A DNA stretch of 44,794 nt, taken from assembly GCA_019677205.1 (NCBI GenBank), contig JAAMXY010000048.1, positions 2,016 through 46,809 on the forward strand. Direction: 5' to 3'. The position numbers and the translations under genes were made by a program. This DNA comes from Pinguiococcus pyrenoidosus (lineage: Eukaryota; Sar; Pinguiophyceae; Pinguiochrysidales; Pinguiochrysidaceae). This document shows, one piece after another, positions 1-8,094 of this stretch (positions are counted from its first letter, which is position 1; each line of letters begins with the position of its first letter). The notes under the pieces were generated by a model. The model searched no databases. It saw nothing but the letters and a program-made list of their open reading frames with translations, and was not told the origin of the DNA.

Positions 1-13
1 AGAGAGAGAGAGG

Positions 14-45
<32 letters not shown>

Positions 46-48
46 AAG
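1..48. repeat. (AG)n microsatellite at the window edge
   Basis: This is an almost pure AG/AAAG purine tract. Read on the minus strand it is a long CT-rich tract just downstream of the donor at 125, so it probably serves as the polypyrimidine tract of the third intron of the hydrolase gene. The acceptor would lie outside the window. Confidence 0.85.
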
Positions 49-125
49 TTGCAGCTTTAGGTCCTGTTCGAGCCTGCCGCGAGTCTCTCCAAAAAGAGCG
101 GGGCGCAGCGCGGAAAGCCACTCAC

Positions 126-1118
126 ATGTCCTTCTGTGTGTACAAGCCAAAGATTCGCCGGCATCTCTCGGGCGACAGCGTCTCAAGCAGGTCTCCAGGA
201 CCGTGTCGTAGCAGCGGCGACTCAAACTCTGTCTTGCCCATGAACACGTAGTTCCCGAGCCTGTGGCGACCGGCCGATGCGTCATTCGGTTGTCAGAGCT
301 GCAAGCGGACCGGCGCACTTACGATCGCCTCCTTAGCATTGCCGTCAATGTGAGCTCCCGCGCCTTGGTGTCCATGTCCTTGACGGTGCCGTGAAAGAGA
401 ATCCGCCTGAGAAAGAGCGGCAAAAGCTGCACCAAAAATCCAAGGAACGCCAGGAGCCGCCATGCAAAGCCCATCGTGGCAAGCCTCTTCTTGGACGCAA
501 AGTCGGGGTTGTCATCATTGTTCTGCAAGAAAGGCGTCAGCAGTCCCACCGCCTTGACCTTCTGCGGCCAGTCTAGGGCGTGCACTGCCTTCAGGCCAAT
601 GTTGGCGCCGATCGAATGGCCCAAGACAGCAATTTTCGCATCCCGCGGCGCCGCTTTCTCCAGCTCACCGAGCTGCTCGGTTGCATGCTCAATCTGTTCG
701 TCAAGGCCGAAAACCCGGAACGTCGTCGGGTCGCTCTTCGCGTCGGCACAGTGGCCCAGGAGGCCCAGAGCGGTCACAGTGACCCCGCCGTCCGCGCTCA
801 GGCGCTTTGCCAACGCGGTCGCGAAGTCTTCGTAGTAGCCAGGGATGCCTTTTCCGGCCCAAGTTGGAGCACAGGGTCAGCTCGCCATTCGCCCAGCAGC
901 GAATGCACGCCTCGGTTACCAGGGTTTCCAGGCAAGATCAGCACCTGCCTCCGTGCCGCAGCCGCGGCGTCGTCCCCAGCCACACAACGGAGGACCTCGT
1001 AGCCGGGCTTGAGAGCTTTGGAGAGCCTCAAGGAGGCCGGTGCGGCAATCCTAGCCTGCGAGGCCATCAGGATAGGCGTTGTGACCCAAAGCAACCAAAA
1101 CGGCAGCGACGCAGACAT
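126..1118 (-). CDS. LDAH: Lipid-droplet-associated hydrolase-like alpha/beta hydrolase, 3' end outside window
   Basis: This is a serine hydrolase of the LDAH (C2orf43) family, which acts on or near lipid droplets; the natural substrate of the family is unsettled. Exons read on the minus strand are 1118-920, 848-323 and 260-126, with GT-AG introns of 71 and 62 bases, and a donor GTGAGT at 125 leads out of the window. Splicing restores the family motif LILPGNPGIPGYYEDFA, which no single open frame contains. The nucleophile elbow GHSIG lies in exon 2, followed by a hydrophobic stretch (WRLLAFLGFLVQLLPLFLRR) that could sit on a membrane. Exon 3 reads NYVFMGKTEF...FGLYTQKDM, which matches the region before the family's acid residue. 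The catalytic Asp/His part is missing only because of the window edge. The N-terminus is hydrophobic and signal-like. The start faces the TVP15-like gene across a 195-base shared spacer. Confidence 0.78.
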
Positions 1119-1313
1119 CTCAAGCGCTCCAAAAGGGCGGGAAGATGTCGACAGACCCTGCGCTCGTCCTCTATAGTGATCCTTTCATTCGAGTGGGAGT
1201 CAGTATAGTGGTCCTTCCCTTCGCGAAGGAGTCCGTATGGAGACCAGCACTATTGCCTCGCTCGCGATGAACCAAAGACCCGGGCCTGATCCGACGAAAA
1301 GAACGGCGCGGGA
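1119..1313. promoter_or_regulatory. Short divergent intergenic spacer
   Basis: These 195 bases separate the starts of the minus-strand LDAH-like gene and the plus-strand TVP15-like gene, so both promoters and 5' leaders must fit here. I see no TATA-like box and no AT-rich island. A related pair of pieces, TGATCCTTTCATTCGAGTGGG (near 1179) and GGTCCTTCCCTTCGCGAAGGAG (near 1210), is present; CCTTCGCGAAGG is a perfect 12-base palindrome. Confidence 0.4.
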
Positions 1314-2124
1314 ATGGCGGAGAACACCGGTGGTCCGACGCCCAGCTGGGCAGAGGACCATGAGAGTGATCAGGTAGGCCGCCAGCGTGCTTGTGGCGCG
1401 GATACTCGGGTTTGGCGCCCAAGGCCGGCCTCGGCTTCTTCACAGCTCGCCGACCAGGCCAAGACGCCGAGCGGTAGACTGACCGCGCAGGTTGCCACAG
1501 GCGCCCAACGACGACGAGCCGAGCTGGGCGAGGTCGGAAGCGAGTCCCGAGCCGGGATCCGACGCGGCGAAGACGGAGAGAGACCTGCTCTTGCCCAAGG
1601 AGTTTCGCGAAGATCCGCCGGATCTTCCCTGCTCGATCCTGTTCTTCCGGGGCGTGTCTTTGATCACCGTGTGCTGCGCTCTTTGTCTGGTCGCCGCGCA
1701 GGTTACCACCCTGGTCGACTTCTTCTCGGGCCGGCACGTGAGTTCCCTGCACATTCCGCAGTGCGTGGTTCGCTTCTACGGAGTTCTGCTCTGCTTCTTT
1801 GCAATCTCGTTGGAGATTGAGTGGCCGCAGGTCGTCGCGGAGACGTTCTTCGGCACCAACTGGATCTTCCGCGGGGTGCTCTATGCGTTCTTGGGAGTGC
1901 TGGCCTTGGAGGAGCTGGACGAGTGGAACGCACCGCGCGGCGTGGGGTCCGACTTCATCACCGTGGCGGGGTTGCTGCAGGTCGGCGTCGGGGTGTGGTA
2001 CGCGGGGATGGGCATCGCGTGTATGAAGAGCTGCCGGGATCGCGCGCGGGTGCGACACGCCACGGCCATGGCAGAGTATGAAGTACGAGAGGCGTACCGA
2101 CAGCAGATCGCCATCCAGGTTTAG
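1314..2124 (+). CDS. TVP15/COPI-associated Golgi membrane protein-like
   Basis: This is a small polytopic membrane protein resembling the COPI-associated/TVP15 family, which resides in Golgi and post-Golgi membranes. Exon 1 is 1314-1373 (20 codons, ending GAT CAG before GTAGGC) and exon 2 is 1501-2124, joined in phase 0 across a 127-base intron, giving 227 residues. The N-terminal 65 residues are polar and acidic (ENTGGPTPSWAEDHE, PNDDEPSW). Hydrophobic segments follow: ILFFRGVSLITVCCALCLVAA, RFYGVLLCFFAISLEI, WIFRGVLYAFLGVLAL and DFITVAGLLQVGVGVWYAGMG. The RG-rich turn before helices and the order of four helices fit the family. The C-terminus is basic and cytosolic in character. The PSWA motif occurs in both exons (TPSWAED and EPSWARS), which could mean an internal repeat. 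The family call rests on pattern only. Confidence 0.6.
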
Positions 2125-2237
2125 GTGCCAAAGCGAGCGCGCCGAGGCATCGGAGAACAGATGATTGCGTCTTTCGCCATGCCTCCTTCCTACGTCTTCT
2201 CGAGTCGAGAGCAAGCTGATGTCGTTCTTCGTCGCCC

Positions 2238-3081
2238 CTAGCGATACTCCCGGAAGCTACCCATGAGCCGGTCCCAAAGCATGATGTACTGTCCGTAGTT
2301 CGACTGGGGGATCCTATGGTGCACGTCGTGCGCCTTGACATCGTACACGCCGGGAATGGAGATGTCGAAACGCGTGTGGTTCAGGCTGGCTAGAAGACCC
2401 CCGAGGACAACAAAACCCATGGCCGCCACGGCATGCACACGCATGACCTGGCTGACGAGGTAGATCGCTAGAATGTGGTTGTACTCTCCGCACACGAACT
2501 CGAACGGGTGCACATTGATCGCATCGTTGCTCCCGCGACTGGGCACCTTCTGAACGTGGTGGTGCTTGTGCACATAGGCGTACACGGCCTTGATGTGCAA
2601 GAAACGGTGGAACAAGCTGTAGAAGAAGTCGTACACCACGTACAACGCCGGCACGGCCAGCACGGTGTTTGAGAAGGTCATGTCTGCCAGCGCGAGGTCC
2701 ACCTCGCTGCTGTGCCAGAGGAAGGAAATCACGTGCCAAGTGAACAGCACGATGGTCATCTTGTTAAAGGAGATGCACAAGATGTCTACTGGCCGCAATT
2801 GGTCGTGGTGCTTTCCCTGCGAAGCCGTGCTGAGACGCCGTCTCCACCAACTGCAAGGCGACGCCGCAACTCACCTTCGCCGGAATCTTCTCTGAATTCT
2901 CAAAAAGATATGTCACGGCGGTGTCAAGCATCTCCAGACCAGCCAGAACGCCCACCGCAAACGCCAGGCGGATCCCCCAGCTCCACTCCGGCGCCTCCAT
3001 CACTTCCACTGCCATATCTCCCATCTGCTGAAGAGACTCCATCCTGGCCGGTGCAAAAGGGCCTTGGAAAACTCGCGCCAC
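2238..3081 (-). CDS. Fatty acid hydroxylase / sterol desaturase superfamily protein
   Basis: This is an ER-type di-iron membrane oxygenase that would hydroxylate or desaturate a lipid or sterol; the substrate cannot be told. Exon 1 is 3081-2875 and exon 2 is 2816-2238, with a 58-base intron starting GTGAGT after AAG and ending CGCAG, phase 0. The protein is 261 residues, or 248 if the second ATG at 3042 is used. The histidine clusters that bind iron are visible: FHRFLH, HKHHH, NHTRFD and HDVHH, in the usual order, and hydrophobic helices precede each. Splicing joins EKIPAK to GKHHDQLRPVDI and changes frame, so neither exon alone gives the full protein. The protein is on the short side for the family. 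It is convergent with the TVP15-like gene (113-base gap). An AT-rich island lies 40 to 115 bases upstream of the start. Confidence 0.8.
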
Positions 3082-3120
3082 GTGAGAAGTCCGAAGAACA
3101 AACCTTGACGTGTTCGTTTT

Positions 3121-3195
3121 CGAATCTTATATTTATCCATATTATATTTCTATATTATTTTTATATTTGAAATTGTTATAAAATTCAAATAGAAA
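3121..3195. other. AT-rich island 1, upstream of the fatty acid hydroxylase gene
   Basis: This roughly 75-base stretch is almost wholly A and T inside GC-rich DNA. It contains TATATTTGAAAT at 3162-3173, a 12-mer that recurs exactly in island 3. It lies just upstream of a minus-strand start, which suits a promoter or nucleosome-free region, but that role is inferred. Confidence 0.5.
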
Positions 3196-3857
3196 ATGAA
3201 GATCCATGATCATAGCCAACGTACCTCTGTGACAGAAGGAAGTCGAAGTCGGGGGGCAAGAGAAGGATTTTGAAATCTTTGAAAAATGACGCTGGAAAAA
3301 CCAAGCAACGCCACACCCTTCGCTTCGCGGCTTGATTTCTGGCGAAGAAGCCACTCTTACCTCTCAGGAGGAGATGCGCGATCCGGCGGAAGCGGTCGAA
3401 GAGACGGGAGAAGTGGAGGAAGTTGACAGCAGAACTATGGCCAGGAGTTTCGATCGCCCGACCAAGCAAGGCCCGCCCACTTGCTTGGCAGCTGCTAAAT
3501 ATGCATGCAGTGCTGGCTGTACTTATGGAAGACTCGTGCGTTGAAGCTTCACTTCCGCAAGTCGTCTTCAGGAGGTGATCCAGCCCTAGAGCTGTCGTCA
3601 GTGGCCAGTGTGAATCCTCGCGATGGCCCGCGTCAGAGACTCTAGCTAGATGATCACAGAGACGGTCGATGTCCTAGATGACATCTGAAGCAGTCCTTGT
3701 AGAGCTGACTGAGAATGGTCAAGGCGCTCTTGAGCATTATGATTTGATGAGGGCTGCGCTTGAGAGCGCAGCACTTCGATACGGTGACGTGGTGATCTGT
3801 GATAATTGGTCCGCACACCACAGTGATGCCTTCCCCGCACCAATTGTGTCCTCTCAC
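3196..3857. other. Unassigned stretch
   Basis: I see no gene I can support here. Open frames on both strands are short, and none carries a recognisable motif. The plus strand at 3570-3585 carries a 16-base match to the complement of the 3' end of bacterial/plastid 16S rRNA (see findings). Confidence 0.4.
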
Positions 3858-4115
3858 CTTCACGATTCCTTGCGGCTTTGCAAGACTACTCCATGTGCGT
3901 CCGTGGAGGAGGCGATGGAGGGCCTGCGTAAGGCTTTCGGCGCCATCCCGACAAGTTTCCGTTGTGCCCACGAAGGCTGCCGGTTTGAAACCCGCCGGCA
4001 AGAACGAGTTCTCGTCGGCCGCGGTGGCTGAGACAAGGTCCTGGCAAGGCGCAGGGTCCTGGGTAGCTCCCGACGGAGCCTCCTCCGCAAGCTCGAAGTC
4101 GTCCTGGTCTGACAT
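3858..4115 (-). CDS. Possible first coding exon, unknown protein
   Basis: I do not recognise this protein. An ATG at 4115 opens a frame with an acidic N-terminus (MSDQDDFELAEEAPSG) that runs 86 codons to AAG, followed by a good donor, GTGAGA, at 3857. A possible second exon starts after a CAG near 3730 and stops near 3646, which would make a protein of about 105 residues. The opposite strand (3678-4031) is also open and contains GDVVICDNWSAHHSD, which superficially recalls transposase or TauD-type motifs. The codon pattern does not decide between the two strands, so the call is weak. Confidence 0.25.
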
Positions 4116-4185
4116 GGTCTCTAAGGCAGAAGCGAGCGGGCAACGAGTACCTCGGAATGCGGATCGAGATCGGCCAGAACTGGAT

Positions 4186-4316
4186 TGCTCTGGATCAACT
4201 GATCGATCCTATGATCGATATTTTGTGATCGATCATATGACGAGATAATCACGTTTTTCAATCGATCATATGATCGATCATGGTGATCCATCATATGATC
4301 GATTGAACCGATGCAT
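4186..4316. repeat. GATC-rich palindrome cluster with nested inverted repeat
   Basis: The segment is dense in ATCGAT and CATATG. Perfect 17-base inverted arms TCAATCGATCATATGAT lie at 4258-4274 and 4290-4306 around a 15-base spacer, and each arm contains part of the smaller palindrome ATCGATCATATGATCGAT (4261-4278). A related copy, GATCGATCATATGA, lies at 4228-4241. The arms could form a hairpin or cruciform. No transposase gene is attached. Confidence 0.8.
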
Positions 4317-5223
4317 AGACGGAAAGCAACTTGCAGCAGAAGCTTCTCATTCCCTTCAAGTCTAGCATCCACGCAACACCAGCTCTTGTTTCGCGCCAAG
4401 GGAGTCATGGTAAGTTGGTCTCTCATTGTCTTTCAGTTTTACACTGTTTTTGCTGACAAGCTTCCTGCTGAGCCCAAGGTTTGCCGGCCTGTTCGGCAAT
4501 TTAGGTGCCAGAAGGACACTGAGAGTACTTAAATGACAAGAATGGCGGGAGATTCTGAGGCCACACCAAACCGATCGATATTGAATATCTTCGATATTCA
4601 CCGTCCGAAACTGATAAATTCAAAACGCTTAATTGAAATGTTTAAGCTGCAATACATTATGCATATATCTGTCCTACTGCCGACCCTCTACTTCCGATCT
4701 GAAGATTGAAAAGAAGAAGTTCTTGATTTGACCACTCCCTCACTCGGCATTCTCTACGCTGATTGGCTACGGGAGCTCCACTCCCCACCTTACAGCCATA
4801 TGTAATTGCTGCATAGGAGAACCTGTAATCATCCGCGAGGAAGGACGGAAACAAGCGAACGCACGAATTTCGACTTGGGAAAACAGCCGTGGACACTTGT
4901 TCAAGTTCCCCCCTCTCCCGGGATTGTGGATGCCAGTGCGAACCCGCAGTCGCGTAGAACGTTTTCGTTCGTGTCACATGTGCTGGGGAGGAGAGCGGCA
5001 GGAAAGTATCGGGGGGTACCACGGATGCGTTTTGTCTTCTTTCGCCAGCAAGATCATCCCGCAGTTGAGGGTTTGGTGCGGGATCGACTACCGTAAAGGG
5101 CGGTCCGCGACGTTGAAGAGCTTGGAAAGCAAGCAACAGCTCTCGTCGTCCAATGACCTTCGCACCTTCTGCACCGACGTCCCTTTGTCTTGCCAACGAC
5201 TTCGCATCCCTTCCGCTGCTGCG
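4317..5223. other. Unassigned stretch with weak AT-rich patch
   Basis: No gene is supported in this interval. A patch around 4566-4672 is AT-rich (CGATATTGAATATCTTCGAT and TTCAAAACGCTTAATTGAAA). It resembles the other islands but is less extreme. Open frames here overlap one another on opposite strands and show no domain. The right end abuts the stop codon of the methyltransferase gene. Confidence 0.35.
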
Positions 5224-7148
5224 TCAATCCCGTTGAGACGGTGCTCGGAGGGACGGGCACTGGGACGTGTCGTACTCTCCGACGCAGTGGCCCAAAGGGC
5301 CCGGACCCATGCTGCAGTCGGTCTCGATGACGAAGCCCGCCTCGACGGCCTCTCGCCAGGCCTTTCGAGGCCCGTTGCAGTAGTCGGGAGCGCAGCCAAC
5401 GTCGTCCATGACGACAAAGTTCTGGCGATGGGCCTTGGTGCAGAAGTTGCGCAGATCTGCGCTGGCGACTTCAAACGAGTGACCTCCGTCGACAAAGATG
5501 CCGGAGCAGCGATTGACGTCGTCCGCGTCCAGGTTCGGCGGCGGAGTGAGCCTCTGCAAGAGCGTCTTGGTGCTGTCTCCAACGACCAGAAAATGCCGAC
5601 CTGGCAAGCAGGAAACACGGAAGAGGATCGAGAGGAAAGACAAAGGGCATGAGACGGCTGTGACAGGCAGCTGATAGCCTCTTCGGCATGATGGATCGCT
5701 TACCCAGTCCGAAGGCGTCCTGGAGCGCGTGCTGCGCGACGGGCACAACCGCATGGACGCCGAGGTCGTAGCTCACCACGATGGAAGACTCGTTGGCGAG
5801 AAGGAAGACAGCGGCGGAGAAGCCGGCATTGAAGCCCGTCTCGCAGAACTAGGGGTGGCAATGCAATGCAATGCAAATCAGTAATGCCCTCCCGATCAGC
5901 GCGTCGGCCCCGTCGATCCAAACACATACCGTCAAGGGAGCTGAGGAACGTTGAGTGGCACGTACGGCAAGCTTTTGGAGGCTTCTGCGGACAGCGGTGT
6001 TGCCATCGGTACCGCCCTCGTGCAGAAAAGGCCATACCCTGTACAGGAAAAAGTGGAAAAAGGGACAGGCGCAAGAGAAGAAGAAAGCGACACAGAAAGA
6101 AAAAGGAAAAGAGGAAGAGAACGTCACGATCGCCTCGAGAACGCATGATTCTGGGACAGAAGGCGAGGCGCACCTGAGGAAGTGAGCGCTGAGCTCGGGT
6201 TCCGCCGGCGTGGCTACGACGCTGACGTCGGCGACTGGGGTCAGCGCTTCGCCTCCCAGCAGCTGGCCGTCCCGGCGTACGATGCGCCGGACATACGCGA
6301 CGAATGTAGTCGGGCCGCTTTCCATCGAATCCGCCAAGACGCCTTCGACGGCATCGACGGCCAAGCAGTGCTCCGCGTAGGTGGTGAACCTTGCATAAGT
6401 AGATTGGTACATGGCGCGGAATACGTCGTGACTGCGCTCGCTCTTGATGTCCAGGTACACGGGCGCCACCGCGTTGCGAATGCAGATCTGAAAGTGCTCG
6501 GTAAGACGATCGATGCCACTCAGCCGGAACCTCGCCGTTAGGTTCTCGTTCCGAACGACTGCACCAGGAAGCAGGTCGGCGAACTCGATGGCGCCGCCTG
6601 GAAGCAGACACTTGATGCCTCAGCCCAAGACTTCCAGCCGTCTCTGAGAAGTGCCGAGGCGCCGTACCTGAAGCCGGCTGCTTTGCCGATGCCACCAAGA
6701 AGAAGTCCGAGGTGCCTTTCGCGACGATGTCGTCGCCGACCTCCATCCAGGCCTAGGGGCGCGCCCGCGTCACCGTCAAGTCCCAAGCCCGATGCGGAAG
6801 GAGATGGTGTTCATTGCCTACCTGCAATGTGTAGCTTTTCGCAATGGGGGCGTTGGAGATGTCAAAGGCGAAGTCTGTGGTCTCCTCGCGATCGCTGCGG
6901 AAGACTTCGCGGCAGCGTCCTTGAGACACGCCCTCGATCCCCACACACGCCCGTATGGTGGCGCCATCGTCGCTGAGGAAGAAGGGCACCAGAGGCGTCG
7001 TGTAGCGTACGTCAACTCCGATCAGACCGCCGCGGGTCAAGACGATGCGAGCGCCTGCTGCCGGCGTCCTCACGGAGATGTCGTAGTTGGAGGCCGACGC
7101 CGCTGCAACCAAGAAGCCAAGCGCCGTCGCGAAGCGACTGAGCGCCAT
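5224..7148 (-). CDS. Secretory-pathway class I methyltransferase (Methyltransf_24-like) with N-terminal beta-rich region
   Basis: This gene has six exons read on the minus strand: 7148-6822, 6752-6668, 6618-6174, 6038-5930, 5848-5704 and 5600-5224. The five GT-AG introns are 69, 49, 135, 81 and 103 bases, and the phases all agree. The product is 495 residues. MALSRFATALGFLVAAASASN is a clean signal peptide, so the protein should enter the ER or leave the cell. Residues 25-300 are beta-rich with no family I recognise; two segments each begin with a Pro/Gly-Ala turn (TPAAGARI and LLPGGAIEF), as tandem domains would. The C-terminal third is a methyltransferase: the SAM loop FCETGFNAGFSAAVFL, then IVVSYDLG, VVGDSTKTL, GIFVDGGHSFEVASADLRNF and FVVMDDVGC. 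This set matches the Methyltransf_24 type, which often acts on sugars or small metabolites. The real target is unknown. Confidence 0.75.
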
Positions 7149-7209
7149 CAAGCAGCGAATAGACGCCCGGCCGGACGTAGATGGCACGGCGGTCCCAACT
7201 CTTTTTTGT

Positions 7210-7307
7210 GTGCTTGGAAGTCGCTGCCTTGCGCGCTCGGAAGTCGCTGCCTTGCGCCCTTGGAAGTCGCTGCCCTGCGTGCTTGGAAGTCGCTGCCTTG
7301 CGCGGAG
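7210..7307. repeat. 23-base tandem repeat, four copies
   Basis: Units begin at 7216, 7239, 7262 and 7285, exactly 23 bases apart, each starting GGAAGTCGCTGCC. Copies differ by a few bases near the end of the unit. The array lies 68 to 160 bases upstream of the methyltransferase start, in its presumed 5' leader or promoter. Confidence 0.9.
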
Positions 7308-7659
7308 CTTTTTCAAACAGGGGTCCCGCCTCACAAGGAGAAGGTGCAAAGGTGCAATGTTCTCCCGGATTCGGAGTCCGGTGTCTGCACCTATCGTTCA
7401 GCGGGAGACTCTGGCAGAGAGCCCTTCTTCAAGCCGTGCACGTAAAGTATCCGGTGATACGACAATCCTTGCGTCCATAGGACACCATTTGGTGACTCTG
7501 TGTGGGATTGCGCAATATACTTCAGGTGAATGGCCGTTTGAGGGCTCTGTCTGTCCTTAACCTTGCTGTAACTCGCCGCCGAAGCAACGCGAAGGAGGAA
7601 CGACGAAGAGGAGGCACAGGCGTCGCGTGACGCCTCCTTCATCTTCGACAAACCTCACC

Positions 7660-8031
7660 GCTCCTGCAAGGCTGCGCAACTCAGTGTCGCGCAGCATGAG
7701 AAAGGAAAGCAGAAGGCGCCAAAGGCTCTCTGCGGACGCCAAGAGGAGAGATAGCTCACGCATCGTAGACGAGATGCTCCGCCGCTTTGGGAGCACTCTG
7801 CCTCTGCCCACCGGAACCGCCGCTGAAAGCAGGGACAAGGACAACCCGCATACTTCCATCTCAAGAGGCCGGCAAAGCCAACGAAATGCCGGTCGTGTGA
7901 TTGTGAACTACGTGGCGGTGTACGCAGGTATGGAGCGACGGCTTTGTGCTGATGCGAAGCGGCTGAAGGCGCTGCTGAAGCACTCGGCGGACCGAGCGGG
8001 GCTTGTATCATGGCGGCAAAGCGAGCAGTAG
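7660..8031 (+). CDS. Possible small basic protein, unknown
   Basis: I do not recognise this protein. The frame is open from an ATG at 7627 to a stop at 8029-8031 (134 codons); the true start is unclear and may be the ATG near 7696 (MRKESRRRQRLS). The product is Arg/Lys-rich. One point favours coding on this strand: the segment RLSADAKR near residue 34 recurs as RLCADAKR near residue 106 with nearly every codon using a different synonymous base, so the peptide and not the DNA is repeated. Against it, the opposite strand is also open for 100 codons. It fills the gap between the methyltransferase start and the dynein stop. Confidence 0.3.
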   Translation, partial: APARLRNSVSRSMRKESRRRQRLSADAKRRDSSRIVDEMLRRFGSTLPLPTGTAAESRDKDNPHTSISRGRQSQRNAGRVIVNYVAVYAGMERRLCADAKRLKALLKHSADRAGLVSWRQSEQ

Positions 8032-8094
8032 TACATACTTCGAGACCGACAAGGGTGCAAAAAAAGCCTTTATCTTTGTCTGCATGATTTCGTT

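Noticed and set aside
3678-4031. Plus-strand frame with GDVVICDNWSAHHSD, possible DDE transposase or TauD-like piece
   Set aside because: Only one short motif fits, the rest of either fold is absent, and the opposite strand is equally open. No terminal repeats frame it convincingly.
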